A stretch of 64,000 bases of DNA, from assembly GCA_030789695.1 (NCBI GenBank), contig CM061142.1, positions 285,016,165 through 285,080,164 on the forward strand, given 5' to 3'. The translations under genes were made by a program, and so were the position numbers. The notes below the pieces were generated by a model, which was given only the letters and a program-made list of their open reading frames with translations, made no database searches and had not been told where the DNA came from. This DNA comes from Scilla litardierei. Its lineage: Eukaryota > Streptophyta > Magnoliopsida > Asparagales > Asparagaceae. This document shows positions 48,201 through 60,645 of the stretch, one piece after another; the stretch's first letter is position 1, and each line of letters starts with the position of its first letter.

Positions 48201-48906
48201 TTCCCACAGAGGCGCCAACTGTTAAAGCCAAAAATGGCATTAACAGTATCGAGGCTGATGTGGACTCTTCTGTCGAGGTGGAGCCTCGTCAGCTGGTTGC
48301 GTGGGACCCTGTATAGTAGAATCGGGGTCGTTGGTAGACGGAATTGGAATGTGATGGTCGTTCGACCCTCACAGTAGATCGAGTCTTCTACGACTGTTGA
48401 TGGAGATACGACCCTCCTGTTGAATCACTCCACGAGCTTCCTGTATCATAAAGGAACGTCAGGGGGGGTCGAATCTTGGTTCCGACCTAATTCCCCTCCG
48501 ATGCTTAAGTTAGAATGGGAACTTAAGAGGGAGAGAGCTTGGAGCTGTTGAGATTGACCCATGGAGGCTCGTCCCAAGTCAGGCGTCGCAAGCTATTTGG
48601 AGGAAAAAATATTAAGTGGAGTATAGAATGTCAGAGTGTCAAGTTTTGTACCTACTTGGTTCTGTTCATCTTCAGTGTATTTATATACCTCCGAGGTCAC
48701 TTCAATGATGTTGGAAGGATAACGGTCACCAATTATGGCGCCACGATCCTTCCCTAGTATACTAGGGATAACCGTCGCACACGTCCCCGCTATTTATGAG
48801 CTTTCTTCAATCCAACGTTCGATGAGTGGAAGTGCAACGGACGAATGGCACGTGGGCTTTGACTGAGTTTGCTTCTGGCTTCTTTCGTGGGGTTTGATCG
48901 CCCCAG
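48201..48906 (-). repeat. Tat-like Ty3 primer site and 5' LTR
   Basis: On the minus strand TTGGCGCCTCTGTGGGAA (48201-48218) is the primer-site/leader stretch typical of Tat-type elements. The LTR end ...GGCTTTAACA lies at 48220. The last 26 bp of the LTR (48220-48245) form a near-perfect palindrome. The far LTR end is uncertain, about 48906-48920. Confidence 0.6.
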
Positions 48907-48920
48907 AATGAACGAATCCC

Positions 48921-49175
48921 TCGAGAGCCGGCCCAATGATGCAACCACTATGATTTTATTTTTATATCTATCTTTAAAAAATTATAATACTATGTATAAA
49001 TGGCATATATTAAGTATAGAATTTTATAGTATATTTTATAATTTTTATAATTTTGTGGATTTTTTGATTTTATTTTAATTTTTTATTATTTAATTATTTA
49101 GGCCAGGCCCGGGTCCGGGCTGGTCCCGGCCACGGGCCGGGCTTCCAGCCCATGGCCAGCCACCGGGCTGGCCCT
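48921..49175. mobile_element. Possible hAT-like MITE
   Basis: The ends GAGAGCCGGCCC and GGGCTGGCCCTC are imperfect inverted repeats around an A/T-rich core with GGGCCGGGCTTC-type runs near one end. No convincing target duplication. Confidence 0.35.
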
Positions 49176-49754
49176 CATTTTCGCGAAACATGGATTGATC
49201 ACCCCAACCGGCGGTTAGGAGGAATTACGAGGGTGTGAATTATACATGAATGAATTGTTGTGAGCAATGATCAGGGTGAAGTATCGATGAATGAATTGTT
49301 GTTGTATCAGCAGCTCACTCGTTTAAGTTCGTTGCACATTGGGAACGAACATTAATGGGCAATCGGAGGGATCAGGCCAATGTCTTCTCTCTAACGCATT
49401 TGGCCAATTATACCGACAAGTTCATCTAATTGGAACCAAAAAAGGGTTCCGTTGCTAGCGTCACAACTGCACAAGCTAACGACGAGCGGAAATAGATCAT
49501 AAGACTTGAACCGAAAAAAGTCAGATTACACTTGCAGCCAAACAATTTAAAAACTTCAACAGCCACGGCCGATTACCACAGAACCCAACTCCATTTAACA
49601 GAACAAAAATTTCAAGCCAGCTCTCAACCTATAACCGAATAAAAAAGCTAATGTTCGTACGTCTCTGAAAGCTACTTCGATCCAATAGCTTTTCAGAGGA
49701 TTATTCATTGGTAGCAACAAATTTCGATGCAGCAAGAGTGTCAGAAATTTCCAA
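49176..49754. other. Unassigned noncoding stretch
   Basis: ATGAATGAATTGTTGT occurs twice (about 49244 and 49288). No coding frame or element end was recognised. Confidence 0.4.
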
Positions 49755-50295
49755 GCTGTGTTTGGTTGCATGGAAAAGGAAAGAAAGAAAAGTGAAATGA
49801 AAAGGAAATAGAAAGAAAAGGAAAAGGAAACCGATTTCTTTTTTATGTTTGGTTAGTGAGAAAAATTGTAAATAAAATTAAAAGGAAAATGGTAACGAAA
49901 ATGATTTCTCATGTTTGGTTGCTTACGAAAATGAAAAGGAAAACTAGAAAGAAAATATAATTTTATTTATAATTAATATTTTAAAGGTCTCATTTTTCTA
50001 TTAAACTCAATCCAAACCCATTCTTCTGAAATAAAAAATGAGCCATAACAAAAAGATAATTTTTGTTGTCGATAAAATTTTTGGCTCAGAAAAGGGAAGA
50101 AAATTTTTGGGAAAGAAAACGGTTTCCTTCCGATTTGGGAGAAAAAAATAGATAGAAAAATTCTATATGTTTTTTTCTTTCATTTTCCCTATCACTTTCT
50201 TTCCTTTTGCTTTTCTATACAACCAAACAATGGAAATTAACTTTCACATCACTTTTCTTTCCATTTCTTTTCTTTTTCTTGCAACCAAACACAGC
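49755..50295. mobile_element. MITE with GCTGTGTTTGGTTGCA ends
   Basis: It is a 541-bp unit with terminal inverted repeats GCTGTGTTTGGTTGCA / TGCAACCAAACACAGC. The flanks (CAA / AAA) are only a weak 3-bp duplication. Inner copies of GTTTGGTTG (49911) and CAACCAAAC (50217) repeat the ends. The arms are GAAAAGG / CCTTTTC-rich. Probably Harbinger-like; no transposase. Confidence 0.65.
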
Positions 50296-50595
50296 AAAAG
50301 AATATATGCATTTTTTTCCAGGAAGAAGACATGCAAGAAGATACAAGCCCACCAATGATCTCAAATGCCTCATATCTTCGTGGGGCATTAGAAATTGCTA
50401 CTGTGCATAGCTAGTCTATGAACTCTCCTTTGATAACTCGAAACTAAAGTCACCATCAGAGATCCTCCACAATTAGCTACATGACTAAAAGGGCAACAAG
50501 TGTCGTATGTCTTCACAACAAATGCTTGTTTCCGCCAGCATGCTGAGCACTGCGTGATTGCATAATTCACATCACAAAATGATGATAAAACCTAC
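50296..50595. other. Unassigned noncoding stretch
   Basis: Nothing recognised. The short frames here have no family features. Confidence 0.4.
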
Positions 50596-50639
50596 TTTTA
50601 CGACACTTTCGGCTGCCTAGCTTGTGTATCGATGAAGTT

Positions 50640-50945
50640 TGCCCTCTGGTGAAGGTTGCCCTCAGGCGAAGGTCGTCCGGCTCCCGTAGCTCGTCCATCA
50701 AGGTCGTCGCCTCAGGGCCCGAAGGTCGTCCGGCTCCCGTAACTCGTCCTTCAAGGTCGTCGCCTCAGGGCCCGAAGGTCGTCCGGCTCCCGTAACTCGT
50801 CCATCTAGGTCGTCGCCTCAGGGCCCGAAGGTCGTCCGGATCCCATAGCTCGTCCATCAAGGTCGTCGCCTCAGGGCCCGAAGGTTGCCAGGCTCTTGTA
50901 GCTCGTCCATCAATGCCCGAAGGTCGTCCGGCTCACTGTCCGAAG
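50640..50945. repeat. Tandem array in LTR 1 (about 63-bp unit)
   Basis: Four to five units combine AAGGTCGTCCGGCTCCCGTA, CTCGTCCATCAAGGTCGTCG and CCTCAGGGCCC. Confidence 0.88.
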
Positions 50946-51164
50946 CTCGTCCGGCCCGGCGAGAACTCCTAGCCCTGCCAAAGCGGCAACCTAGGCGTCT
51001 TCATCACAAAATCCCTCTCTGCGACGGGTAAACCCCATCTAATCTTCGTACCCGTGATTCCCTAATATACAAATTCATTGTTAGGCGGATTTGACCCGCA
51101 ACAATTGGCGCCTTCTGTGGGAACGAAGGATTACACCCATGTCAGGCTCCACACCCGCCATGGT

Positions 51165-51480
51165 GAAGGTCGCCCTCAGGTGAAGGTCGTCCCTCAGGCG
51201 GCCTACCTTAAATATCTCCGACGAAGTTCGTCCCTCAGACGGCCTACCTTAAATATCTCCGGTGGCCTACCTTAAATATCTCCGGCGAAGGTCGTCCCTC
51301 AGGCGGCCTACCTTAATTATCTCCGGCGAATGTCGTCCCTCAGGCGACCTATCTTAAATATCTCCGGCGAAGGTCGTCCCTCAGGCGGCCTACCTTAATT
51401 ATCTCAGGTGAAGATCGGCCCTCAGGCGGCCTACCTTAAATATCTCTGATGAAGGTCGTCCTTCAAGTCACAGGTCACAG
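51165..51480. repeat. Tandem array in the interior (about 42-48-bp unit)
   Basis: Six to seven units join GAAGGTCGTCCCTCAGGCGG to CCTACCTTAAATATCTCCGG. The same units recur in LTR 2 (52090-52547) with different order and spacing. Confidence 0.88.
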
Positions 51481-51659
51481 GTCACAGGTCAGCTATACGT
51501 TCGAGAGCTCAAGCTCTCACGGGACGACCTAGAAGATTAAGTCACATATTTTTGCTCTATCTCTGACATATGTCATTATGTTTTGACTTACACACTCTTT
51601 GCATTTTTCTTGCGTGTGAGAAATTCTAGGTCAAGGTCGGCTTGATCATTGGTGGCAAG

Positions 51660-51835
51660 CTACCTCGCCAAAAAAGATCTGGGGCAAGCTTCCGAGCCGC
51701 GCCCCTGATAGGTCGCCAAAGGATCTGGGGTAGGCTTCCGAGCTGCACCCATATCCATCCAAAGATCCGAGCAGGCTTTCGGGCTGCGCCCCTGGAAGGT
51801 CGTCAAAGGACCTGGGGCAGGCTTTTGAGCTGCGT
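51660..51835. repeat. Second interior array (about 60-bp unit)
   Basis: Three units carry GGGGCAAGCTTCCGAGC(C/T)G, TGCGCCCCTG and AGGTCG(C/T)CAAAGGA. Confidence 0.8.
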
Positions 51836-52019
51836 CCCAGATACCACAAGCTCCTTCGCGCTCCGAAACTCCCTGCCAAACAAAAGGTATGAAGAGATTC
51901 TCTAACAAATTTCTAAGTGTCTACTCAACATTCTGTGTCTCCTCCACCCGAAGATCGTCCACACCGAATGTTAAGGGCAATTGTTATGACACTTTCGGCT
52001 GCCTAGCTTGTGTATCGAT

Positions 52020-52547
52020 GAAGGTCGCCCTCGGGTGACGGTTGTCCCTCAGGTGAAGGTCGTTCTCAGGTGAAGGTCGTCACTCCGGTGAAGGTCGCCC
52101 CCAGGTGAAGGTCGTCCTCGGCGGCCTACCTTAAATATCTACAGTGAAGGTCGTCCCTCAGGCGGCCTACCTTAAATGTCTACCGACGAAGGTCGTCCCT
52201 GAAGGTCGACCCTCAGGTGGCCTACCTTAACTCTCTCCTGAAGAAGGTCTTCCTCGGCGGCTACCTTAAATGTCTACTGATGAAGGTCGTCCCTGAAGGT
52301 CGTCCCTCAGGTGGCCTACCTTAACTATCTCAGGTGAAGATCGCCCCATGAGAAGGTCGTCCTCGGCGGCCTACCTTAAATGTCTCCTAACGAAGGTCTT
52401 CCTCGGCGGATAGCTTAAATGTCTCCTGACGAAGGTTATCCCTGAAGGTCGTCCCTCAGGCGGCCTACCTTAAATATCTCCTGAAGAAGGTCGTCCTCGA
52501 CGGCCTACCTTAAATGTCTCCTGACAAAGGTCTTCATCGGCGGTCTA
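52020..52547. repeat. Tandem array in LTR 2
   Basis: Many units of GAAGGTCGTCC(C/T)... and GGCGGCCTACCTTAAATGTC run up to the breakpoint at 52547, where an LTR start TGTAACGACC takes over. Confidence 0.85.
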
Positions 52548-53853
52548 TGTAACGACCTGTATTTTAGGCGTGTTTCATTTCGGGTGAGCCTATATTTTAT
52601 TTCAGTCATCCGAGTGTTTCCGTCCGTACGTTCTTTCTTCTGTGTGTCGATGCGAGCGCGTCTCTGTTTTTAGTTTTTACCGTATCGTAACTAATTACTT
52701 ATTTACCCTAACTAATTACTATTAGCTAAAATTAAATCACTAATTAACTATTTACATAAACCCTAACCCTACCAAATTTAATCCCACCGAAAGAATTCGA
52801 TGAGATCCAACATCTGTTTTCAATATCACCCCCACATCCAGCTCCCATCATCAACAGGCTGCCCCCTTCATTGTTCTTAAAACAACAACATCAACAGCAC
52901 AACAACAACATCCTCTTCCATTCTCAATCAACCAAACCCAAATTCATTCATCTCCAAATCAAAACCGAAATGTGAAATTGAATTCAGATTATCTCAAATT
53001 AGAGGGGAAAACAGGATCCCCAATTTCCAATTCAGCCCCAAATCAACCCAATTCCATCATTCTCTCCCCCATTCAACCCAAAATCAGAACCCAAATCAAG
53101 AACGAAATCAAATTGAAATTGAGAATTAGAGGAATTAAGCTGAAATTCAAAGCAATTTCATCATCTCCTACTCTACGGCAACTCGACCAACCCCATGAAG
53201 CAACGACAGCCCGCCGGAGCCGCCACCTTGCCGACGCACCCTCACAACACTGTCACCCTCACTCCCTGCCCGACAGACAGCCGTGCCCCGCCGTCGCCTA
53301 CAGACCGCCGCCCCCATGCGCCCGTCGCCCCTCTAGGCCGCTGCCCCGCCCAGCCTACAGACCGTCGCCCCTGTGCACCTGTCGCCTATCCAGGCCGTCG
53401 CCCAGCCCAGCCTCCAGGCTGCCCCCCTCTAGCCAGGTGCGTACGCAGATCCGCCAGGCCGCCGCCCCCTTGACCCCTGACGTGCGCTCCCCTGCAACAC
53501 AAAAAAACAGAAAAGATGAAGAAATGAAGAAGAAGAAGAGACAGTACGAAGAGAGGTGAGAACCTTATATTTGTTATGAATAGGACCCATTGGGCCTATT
53601 GGGTATCCATCCACATGAGTAACCAATATGAATACTATATAAAGGAGGATAGGGGTTTCCTAAACTTAACCTTCTCCAAACCTATTTTTAAGAGGGCAAA
53701 TTAAAAGAATTGAGATTATTTTAATAACTCAATAATATTATCGGATCTCCTGAAGAGAAAATACCGAAATATCTGTTAAATCCTATCTATCAAATATGAT
53801 ATGATATGATATGAAAGTCCTAGCTAGGCATAAATTCTTGGCTTACAGAATAC
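52548..53853 (+). repeat. Chromovirus (Tekay/Del-like) LTR, 5' part
   Basis: The start TGTAACGACCTG resembles the minus-sense start of the solo LTR at 28427. A GC-rich Arg/Pro-coding stretch lies at 53160-53500 and a TATA-like ACTATATAAAGG at 53634. It is cut at 53853 by SIRE element H. The 195-codon frame 52972-53559 is low-complexity and not taken as a gene. Confidence 0.55.
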
Positions 53854-55583
53854 TGTAATGCCCTGATAGCTACTGCACAAGTACTAGAGGGGGTGAATAG
53901 TACTTTAAACTAATCAAGAGTATAATTCCTAATTATCGTGCAAACTCAACCAACAATGCAGAATGAAAATTGACAAACAAGAATAGAGCAATGCAAACAA
54001 AAGATGTAACGGGTTCGGATCCACCAAAGTCTCCCCGACTTGTTCCTGGTGATCCTACGTCCCAAACACCCGGATCCCCTCCGGCTACTTGAGTTAGAAT
54101 CCTCTAACCCAAGTTTTGCACTAAGAAATTCTTGTAGAAAACCACTACAAGATCAAATCATACACAAATCGAAATGTGACTCCCACAAACCGGGATCACA
54201 CACTTCTCTCACAACCGAGAGAAAAACTGAAATATCAATGTAAATTAAACAATGAAATGCTTACCAACAAAATCCTATGCCTTGAGTAAACTTACTGATT
54301 TTAGGGCAAGGAAGATTTTGAAGGAGAGAATGTCACCAAACCCTAGCTCCACTAAGATGAACAGCGATCGAAGGCTAGGATGGAGTTGGTGACTTTGAAT
54401 CAAGCTCTTGGCTTGAGTGGCTCACAATGAAGAGAATCTCTCTTGAGGAAATTAGGGCTCAAGGAGTTTGGAGAGATTCTTGTGAGAAGGAGATAGCTTT
54501 AGAAAAGGAGTTGAATGCTTCTCTTTGATTTCTCTAAGTCTCAATAATGGCAGCCTTGAATGCTAACATGAAGCATCTCAAGTATATATAGGATAGAGAG
54601 AAGATAAGAGAAACATTCGTAGCATTAAATGCCCAACGGATCTATTTCTGAAGCAGTCTAATCGGTCTAAGAAGGATCACTGACCGATTAGTTTTGTAAC
54701 TAGTCGGTTGGTGATTCTTCTTGGACCGACTAAAAGGTTGACAGCCAAGAAAGAGAAATTCAGGAGAATAGAACTAGTCGGTCTAAGAAGACTTGCCAAC
54801 CGACTAGTTTGACAACTAGTCGGTCGGTGAGTGTTCTTTGACCGACTAGAGGTGAAATTCAATAGGCTGATCACAAGGATAACTAGTCGGTCTAAGAACA
54901 AATTCCAACCGACTAGTTTCACAACTAGTCGGTCGATGGATGTTCTTGGACCGACTAACTAGTCAACAGTAGCTAGGCTAAGAAATGGAAGTATAACTAG
55001 TCGGTCTAAGAAGGATTTCCAACCGACTAGTTTGACAACTAGTCGGTCAGTGAACCTTCTTTGACCGACTAATTGGTCAATAGTGCCTAGGCTGAAATGA
55101 GCAAGGAAATCTAGTCGGTTCAAGAAAGATTCTTAACCGCCTAGATGACAATCTAGTCGGTTGGTTCTTCTTCTTGAACCAACTAAGATGCACTAGAAGC
55201 CGCGAAATGAAGCGTGAAGCTTCGGGAAAGTTTCTATGGGCTTTTAAGATAATCCTAGCTCTAAGATATGAGCGTTATGAAGATTATAATGTAAGACCTA
55301 CTCAAGGCTTAACATTCTACGAAAAGATGCTAGAAGACTATAAAATAAGCTAGACGAACCGTCTTCAAAGCTTCAATCCGAATCTCTTGACTTTAATAAT
55401 GCTCCTAGAGCTTCAACGAAGCTTCAGGCACACGATCACGCGCTTTGAGAAGTCTTGAGACGTCGCTTTTGATGTACGTAGAATTTTGGCGACGATCTCC
55501 ATAACTGCGCTCACAAAGAGTTAGTTCACGATATTTATGTTTGTTCATCATCAAAACCAAATCCGGAGAACCAATACTCAACA
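53854..55583 (-). repeat. 3' LTR of SIRE-type copia H
   Basis: It is 1730 bp; in the minus sense it starts TGTTGAGTATTGG and ends ...GGGCATTACA. A TATA box (minus CCTATATATAC, 54583-54593) lies just downstream of a palindrome array (54655-55165) made of ACTAGTCGGT / ACCGACTAGT pairs in units of about 110-130 bp. Confidence 0.82.
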
Positions 55584-56286
55584 TTCTCCCCCTTTTTGGT
55601 GATGACAAACCAACATAAATAATAATCAATAATAATGAGTCAAATGAAAATTTACTTACTCCCCATGCATTGATGACATGTTAATTCCATATTAAATAAT
55701 AATCATACGCATCAAGCAGACGAGGAAAGTATAAAATATGAACCTAATTATTGAAATTTAGGATCTAAATCCATTTTTATATCTTCACTCCCCCTGAATC
55801 TAACATATCAAATTAGATTCACGGTAAATTGCTTTAAATTATCATTTAGCACATCGTCATTATTAATTATCTCCCCCTTTGGCATTAGCAAAAAGAGCGA
55901 GAGGAGATCAACGACAACAACAATGGCTTAAAAATAAAAGCACGAGAGTCGTAGAATACGACCACGGTCCAAATGACACCAATGTAAAATAACGAAGAAA
56001 ATCAAAGCGTGCCAACGAGACCATAGTCGAAAATCGAAAAATGAAATCATCAAAACTCAAATCAATTTCACGTATTGAGTTATGGAACATACTCTCCAAT
56101 ATCAACATTCTAAATGAATTTAGTGCATGGAAAACAATTTTATGTTTTCATAGAAACAATTCTATTTAATCAAATATAATCGTCGAACGATGAAATCAAC
56201 ATCAGAGACAAAAAAATATAATGTGCACACTGAAGTAAATGGCAACATGATGTATATATATATATAACAGGATACATCAAAAGGTA
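55584..56286 (-). other. SIRE H polypurine tract and 3' UTR end
   Basis: The true tract (minus AAAAAGGGGGAGAA, 55584-55597) abuts the LTR. Further CTCCCC-type tracts lie at about 55661, 55788 and 55871, at the same relative places as in G. The UTR is cut at 56286 by element G. Confidence 0.75.
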
Positions 56287-58107
56287 TGTAAGGACCCCTG
56301 TCTATGGGGAAAACACTAGAAGGTGGGGTTGAATAGTGTTTATGCAAATTTAAAAGGAATTTACGCCAAATAAAATGCAATCCAACAAATAGTGCGGAAT
56401 AGTAAACGACCCAAAGTGAAACACACGCAAACGCAGAGATGTTTCAAGGGTTCGGATTATCCAAGTCAACTCCCGACTTGTTCCCGGTAATCCTACATCC
56501 CTACCACCCGGATACCACCGGATACTCAAGTTAGAACCCTAACTTGAGGTTTCCTTAAAGCCCACTTGTAGCAACCCTACAAGTGCAATCGAATACAATC
56601 GATGTCTTTGACTCCCACAACCAGGGAGCAAGCAAAACCACTCTCACAACCGAGAGCACAACTCAAATAACGAATGTTATGAAATATTGAAAAATAACAC
56701 TTACAATCACCTATGCCTTGAAGTAGAACTTGAAGGAGGAGTGTGATGTGTGTTGAAGAACTCTCTTGGAAGAGAGTAGAAAGCCCTTTCTCTTGACTGC
56801 ACCAATTGCCTAGATGATCACTCTTTGGTTCTAGGTTGGAGAGCAAGAGAACAAGATATGGAAATACTTAGGGCTTTGGATTTGAGAGCTTTGATCTTTG
56901 GAAATAAAAGCTTGAGAGATTTTGCAATGAAATGAGTAACCTTCCAATGGAACAGTAGAAGCTCTATTTATAGCTTTCTCAAATCCACAAAACAGTTTAG
57001 GCAAAAACCCAATCGAAATCCGTGAGAAAAATCTCAACGGATATAATCTGAACTCGCGACAGTCGATTGTTGAACAATTCACAGTCGACTGCTGCACAGT
57101 CAGCAAGGATAGGTGAGAATTCATAACGGTAACTTACCACGTGGACAGTAGACTGATGAAGCAAAGACAGTCGTCGGTTAAGTTAACAGGCGACTGTAAT
57201 TTCTTCGACAGGCGACTGGCTGAGAGAAGAGTAAGTTAGACAAATACTGGAAATCTCACAAGATACAGGACAGACGACTGATTCAAGTAATACAGTCGAC
57301 TGTTAATCAAAACAGGCGACTGTAAAACCTTAAACAGACGACTGTCAAAAGCAAGAGAAATTTCCAGAGAGCTGAGTCAAAGAAATGACTTACATACAAG
57401 CGATTGTTGCAGCATAGACAGCCGACTGATCAAATAGACAGTCGACTGTATATATAGCATTAGTCGACTGGCCGTAAAAGTCAGATCAAACAGAGTTTGG
57501 GCAAGGATAGACAGACGACTGATTTACAATACACAGTCGACTGTCAATAGGACAGGCGCCTGTGAATCGTTCAACAGTAGCCTGTGCGAAATAATCAGAG
57601 AAGGCCCAAAACTATATTGTAATAGTCTGTGCATAACAGGCGACTGTAGAACAAAACACAGTCGACTGTTCTTGAGACAGGCGACTGTAAACTGTTCAGC
57701 AGTCGGCTGTTATAAACAATCCTAGCACAAACAAAAGAGAATTGAATTGGGATCAAAGGACAATTGATCTAATGAAGTCCTATGACAGAATGTACATGTG
57801 TGTGAGTGCTCCATCAAAGTTCTAGTTCTAAGCTACATACTAGAAGAGATAAGAGAAAAAAATACATTGACGAATAATCTCTTCTTTCTATCGTATGAGC
57901 TTGATGTCTTTACGGAGCTTCAATCATCAATCTACGATCATCCAATTCATGTCATTTGCCTTCAATGAAGTTTGTGAGTCATCCATTGCTAGTTGATCTT
58001 CATAATAAGCTTAGGCAGTGGATTAACTGCAAAATAGGGGATTAGTCACAAGTATTTATGTTTCCTCATCATTAACACCAAGTAGGGAGAAGTCCAATAC
58101 TCAACAT
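56287..58107 (-). repeat. 3' LTR of SIRE G
   Basis: It is 1821 bp; in the minus sense it starts TGTTGAGTATTGG and ends ...GGGTCCTTACA. It carries more than twenty CAGTCGACTG or CAGGCGACTG palindromes (57058-57720). The TATA box CTATAAATAG (minus, 56964-56973) follows downstream. Confidence 0.85.
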
Positions 58108-58975
58108 TCTCCCCCTTTTTGATGATGAAAAACAAACATAAACAAAAAGATAAATAATTGTGCGCAATGAAAAATTACTCCCCCTACATAGATGCCAATC
58201 AAGTTAGTCAACAAATATTAGGGCATCTACATAACAATTGAAGCAAATGAGTGAGATATGTATGAATTCAATTCAAGAAATCTAGGAAATAAAATCCTTA
58301 TTCATTGTAATCTTACTCCCCCCGAATCTAAGGCAACATAAATCTTAGATTCAAGCATTAGAACATACTTAGCACATCCATTATGAATCTTGTATGTTTA
58401 TTTCTCTCCCCCTATGGCATTATCCAAAAAGGTGAGAGCAAATAACAACAACAATAATAGTGCTAAATACGAATTAACAACAATCAAGGAGTATAAAGAT
58501 ATATCGATTCAAAACTCATAAAATCACATCATATACACATGTGAGTAATGGAATTGAAGTCCAATATCAACATTTTAAAAATACGAAATGAAAATAATTT
58601 CCAAAAATTCATCACATCAGAGATAGCAAGAAATAACCAATATCAAATCCATATATTGTCTCAAAAGCACATCAAAGAGAGTATAGCATACATGGAGACA
58701 CCATATCATACATCACACAGTTAAGATATACAGTATAGCATAGTGTGACACAAGATAAACAACAACATCATATATAGATAAATAGAAAATGAGTACATCA
58801 ACGGATGGTCATCTACATGGCCATCACAAAAAGATACATCATGATCAAGACAAAAAAATACATCATCATGACGACATCAAGGTACATCATCATATATATA
58901 AAGAGTCACGGACAACAACATCCATCATACATCAAAAAAATATCGTCACCAAACTAACACCACTCAAACATATAT
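58108..58975 (-). other. SIRE G polypurine tract and 3' UTR
   Basis: The true tract is minus AAAAAGGGGGAGAA (58108-58121). Three more purine tracts lie at about 58179, 58316 and 58405, matching H. ACATCATCAT-type repeats lie at 58840-58930. No gene recognised. Confidence 0.75.
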
Positions 58976-60410
58976 CTAAGAGTGAGCGTCTCCAGGGGCT
59001 GCAGAAGAGGAAGCAGGCTCTGTAGCAGGAGGAGTATCCTCTGGAGGAGGGTCAGAAGGAGCAACAGTAGCAGCAGCAGCAGCAACATCCTGAGTAGAAG
59101 TTACACCAGGAGGCTCAACGACATCAGTGGGCAGAGGAGGATCATGAAGCTGGGGAACAAACTGTCTCAGATCCTCAGGGAAGGGTATTCCCTGATGGAG
59201 GAAAGAAAGGGACAGCAATCTGTAAATACCAGAGACCATCTCCAAAAGAATATCACGAGATGGTAGAGCAGAGGTGGAAGGCAGATCAGCTGGAGGAACA
59301 GTGGATGAGGATGGAGCTGAAGTAGATTTCCTCTTCTTCGAGGCAGTCTGCAGAGCCGAAGAAGATTTTGACTTTGAAGCAGCGTCGAGGAGATGACCAA
59401 AGGGCATGGGCTCGTAACGAGTCAAGTCAACACCAAAATGATGGAAGACACGAGTCAGAAGACCACCGTAAGAAATGTGGGACGAGGAGATCGTGAACTC
59501 AACCATGTCCATCCTATCAAGGAGGACACCGGCCCAGTTCACGGGCATGCCAGAGAAAATAGCATTACACTTCAGGATATCCTGAGATGGCTGGTCAGAC
59601 GATCCATATCTCGGCATGATGTTGGACTTCACCACGAGATGAACAGCCCAACCTCTCGCAAAGAACATAAATGATCTGACACCCGAATCAAGAGCTAAAG
59701 GTACCTCTCGAAACATTTTCCGGAGGACAGACTGGTCAAGATCATCAATCTCAGAGATGCAGATATCAGTGGGAAGGGAACCAACAGAGGGAATCCTAAG
59801 AATAGTCCCTAAGAGAGAGGGAGTGATCTGAATGTGGGTTCTCTGAACAACAGTATCGAGGATGCCGGTAGATGAATACTCACCGCGAACGCAGTTCGCA
59901 TAGAAGAGCTTCACCAGAAATGGATAGGCTCAGGGGGACTCGCTCTGAGAGAAGCGGAAAAGGTCGGCTAAGTGAGTAGCAGAAAGAATGTCGCCTCTAA
60001 GCAGTGAAGGCGGGGAAAGCAATGTACCGCTCCCTAAGAAGGTTGATCCCTAAAAGAGAGTGAAATTTTGCCAGACAAAGATCGTCTCGGCAAACGGGAA
60101 CTATGGGATCAAAGGGGGGTACGGCAGGAGTCTCTTCAGAAGAACTCGAAACTGAAGGGGACAGATGAGGAGCGTCAGTAACAGGCTCATTGATGGCAAG
60201 ATCAATGTGCTTCCGCTGACGCTTGATCAGGGGCTGAGTGTCGCTTGAAGAAGCTGAAGGTGAGTAACCCGGTGAAGACGAAAGCACGGGTGACTCGGCA
60301 TGTTTGGTTCGGGCTTTGTGGGGTTTTTTCTTCTTGGCTATAGGTTTCTTGGGTGCCCTAGGACGTTTAGGAGCAGCAATCTTCTCTTTCCCCTTGGGTT
60401 TGGGAGCCAT
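58976..60410 (-). pseudogene. SIRE G post-pol ORF (putative plant transposon protein type)
   Basis: The start MAPKPKGKEKIAAPKRPRAP at 60410 is strongly basic; the frame is open upstream to 60527 through a hydrophobic stretch. A Ser-rich linker and LGINLLRERYIAFPAF follow, to a stop at 59997. After a frameshift near 59930 the protein continues AYPFLVKLFYANCVRGEYSS, GILDTVVQRT and IDDLDQSVLRKMFREVPLAL. It ends with an Ala/Pro-rich acidic tail at 58976. The middle matches the domain often annotated as putative plant transposon protein. Such an ORF stands in the env position in SIRE elements; its function is unproven. It is preceded by a palindrome array and TATA-like site. Confidence 0.78.
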
Positions 60411-60645
60411 GGAAACGAGAGAAAGAGAAACAAAGCAAAGGAATTCGAACGAAGGGCTAGAGAGAAGAAAACCAAGTATAGAAGCAACGACGAACGAGGA
60501 GGATGAGATCGACGGCAATGACAGCACGAGATCGACGAAAACGAAGGGAAGAAGATCGACGGTTTTGGAGAGGAGATCGAGCGGGAAGACGAACGGTCAA
60601 ATTGGATGAGAGAGAGTCAACGTGGGGAAGTGATCGTGCATTCTC

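Larger units (their letters stand above)
50596..52547 (+). mobile_element. Small non-autonomous Tat-like LTR element rich in tandem repeats
   Basis: LTR 1 (50596-51103) and LTR 2 (51983-52547, 3' truncated) both start (T)GTTA(C/T)GACACTTTCGGCTGCC. The Tat-type primer site TTGGCGCCTTCTGTGGGAA lies at 51105-51123. The 0.88-kb interior has no gag or pol. It holds tandem arrays, as does each LTR. The purine-rich GTTAAGGGCAA before LTR 2 would be the polypurine tract. Confidence 0.75.

Noticed and set aside
52972..53559. 195-codon plus-strand frame as a host gene
   Set aside because: It is low-complexity Arg/Pro/Lys sequence inside an LTR, lacking family features.
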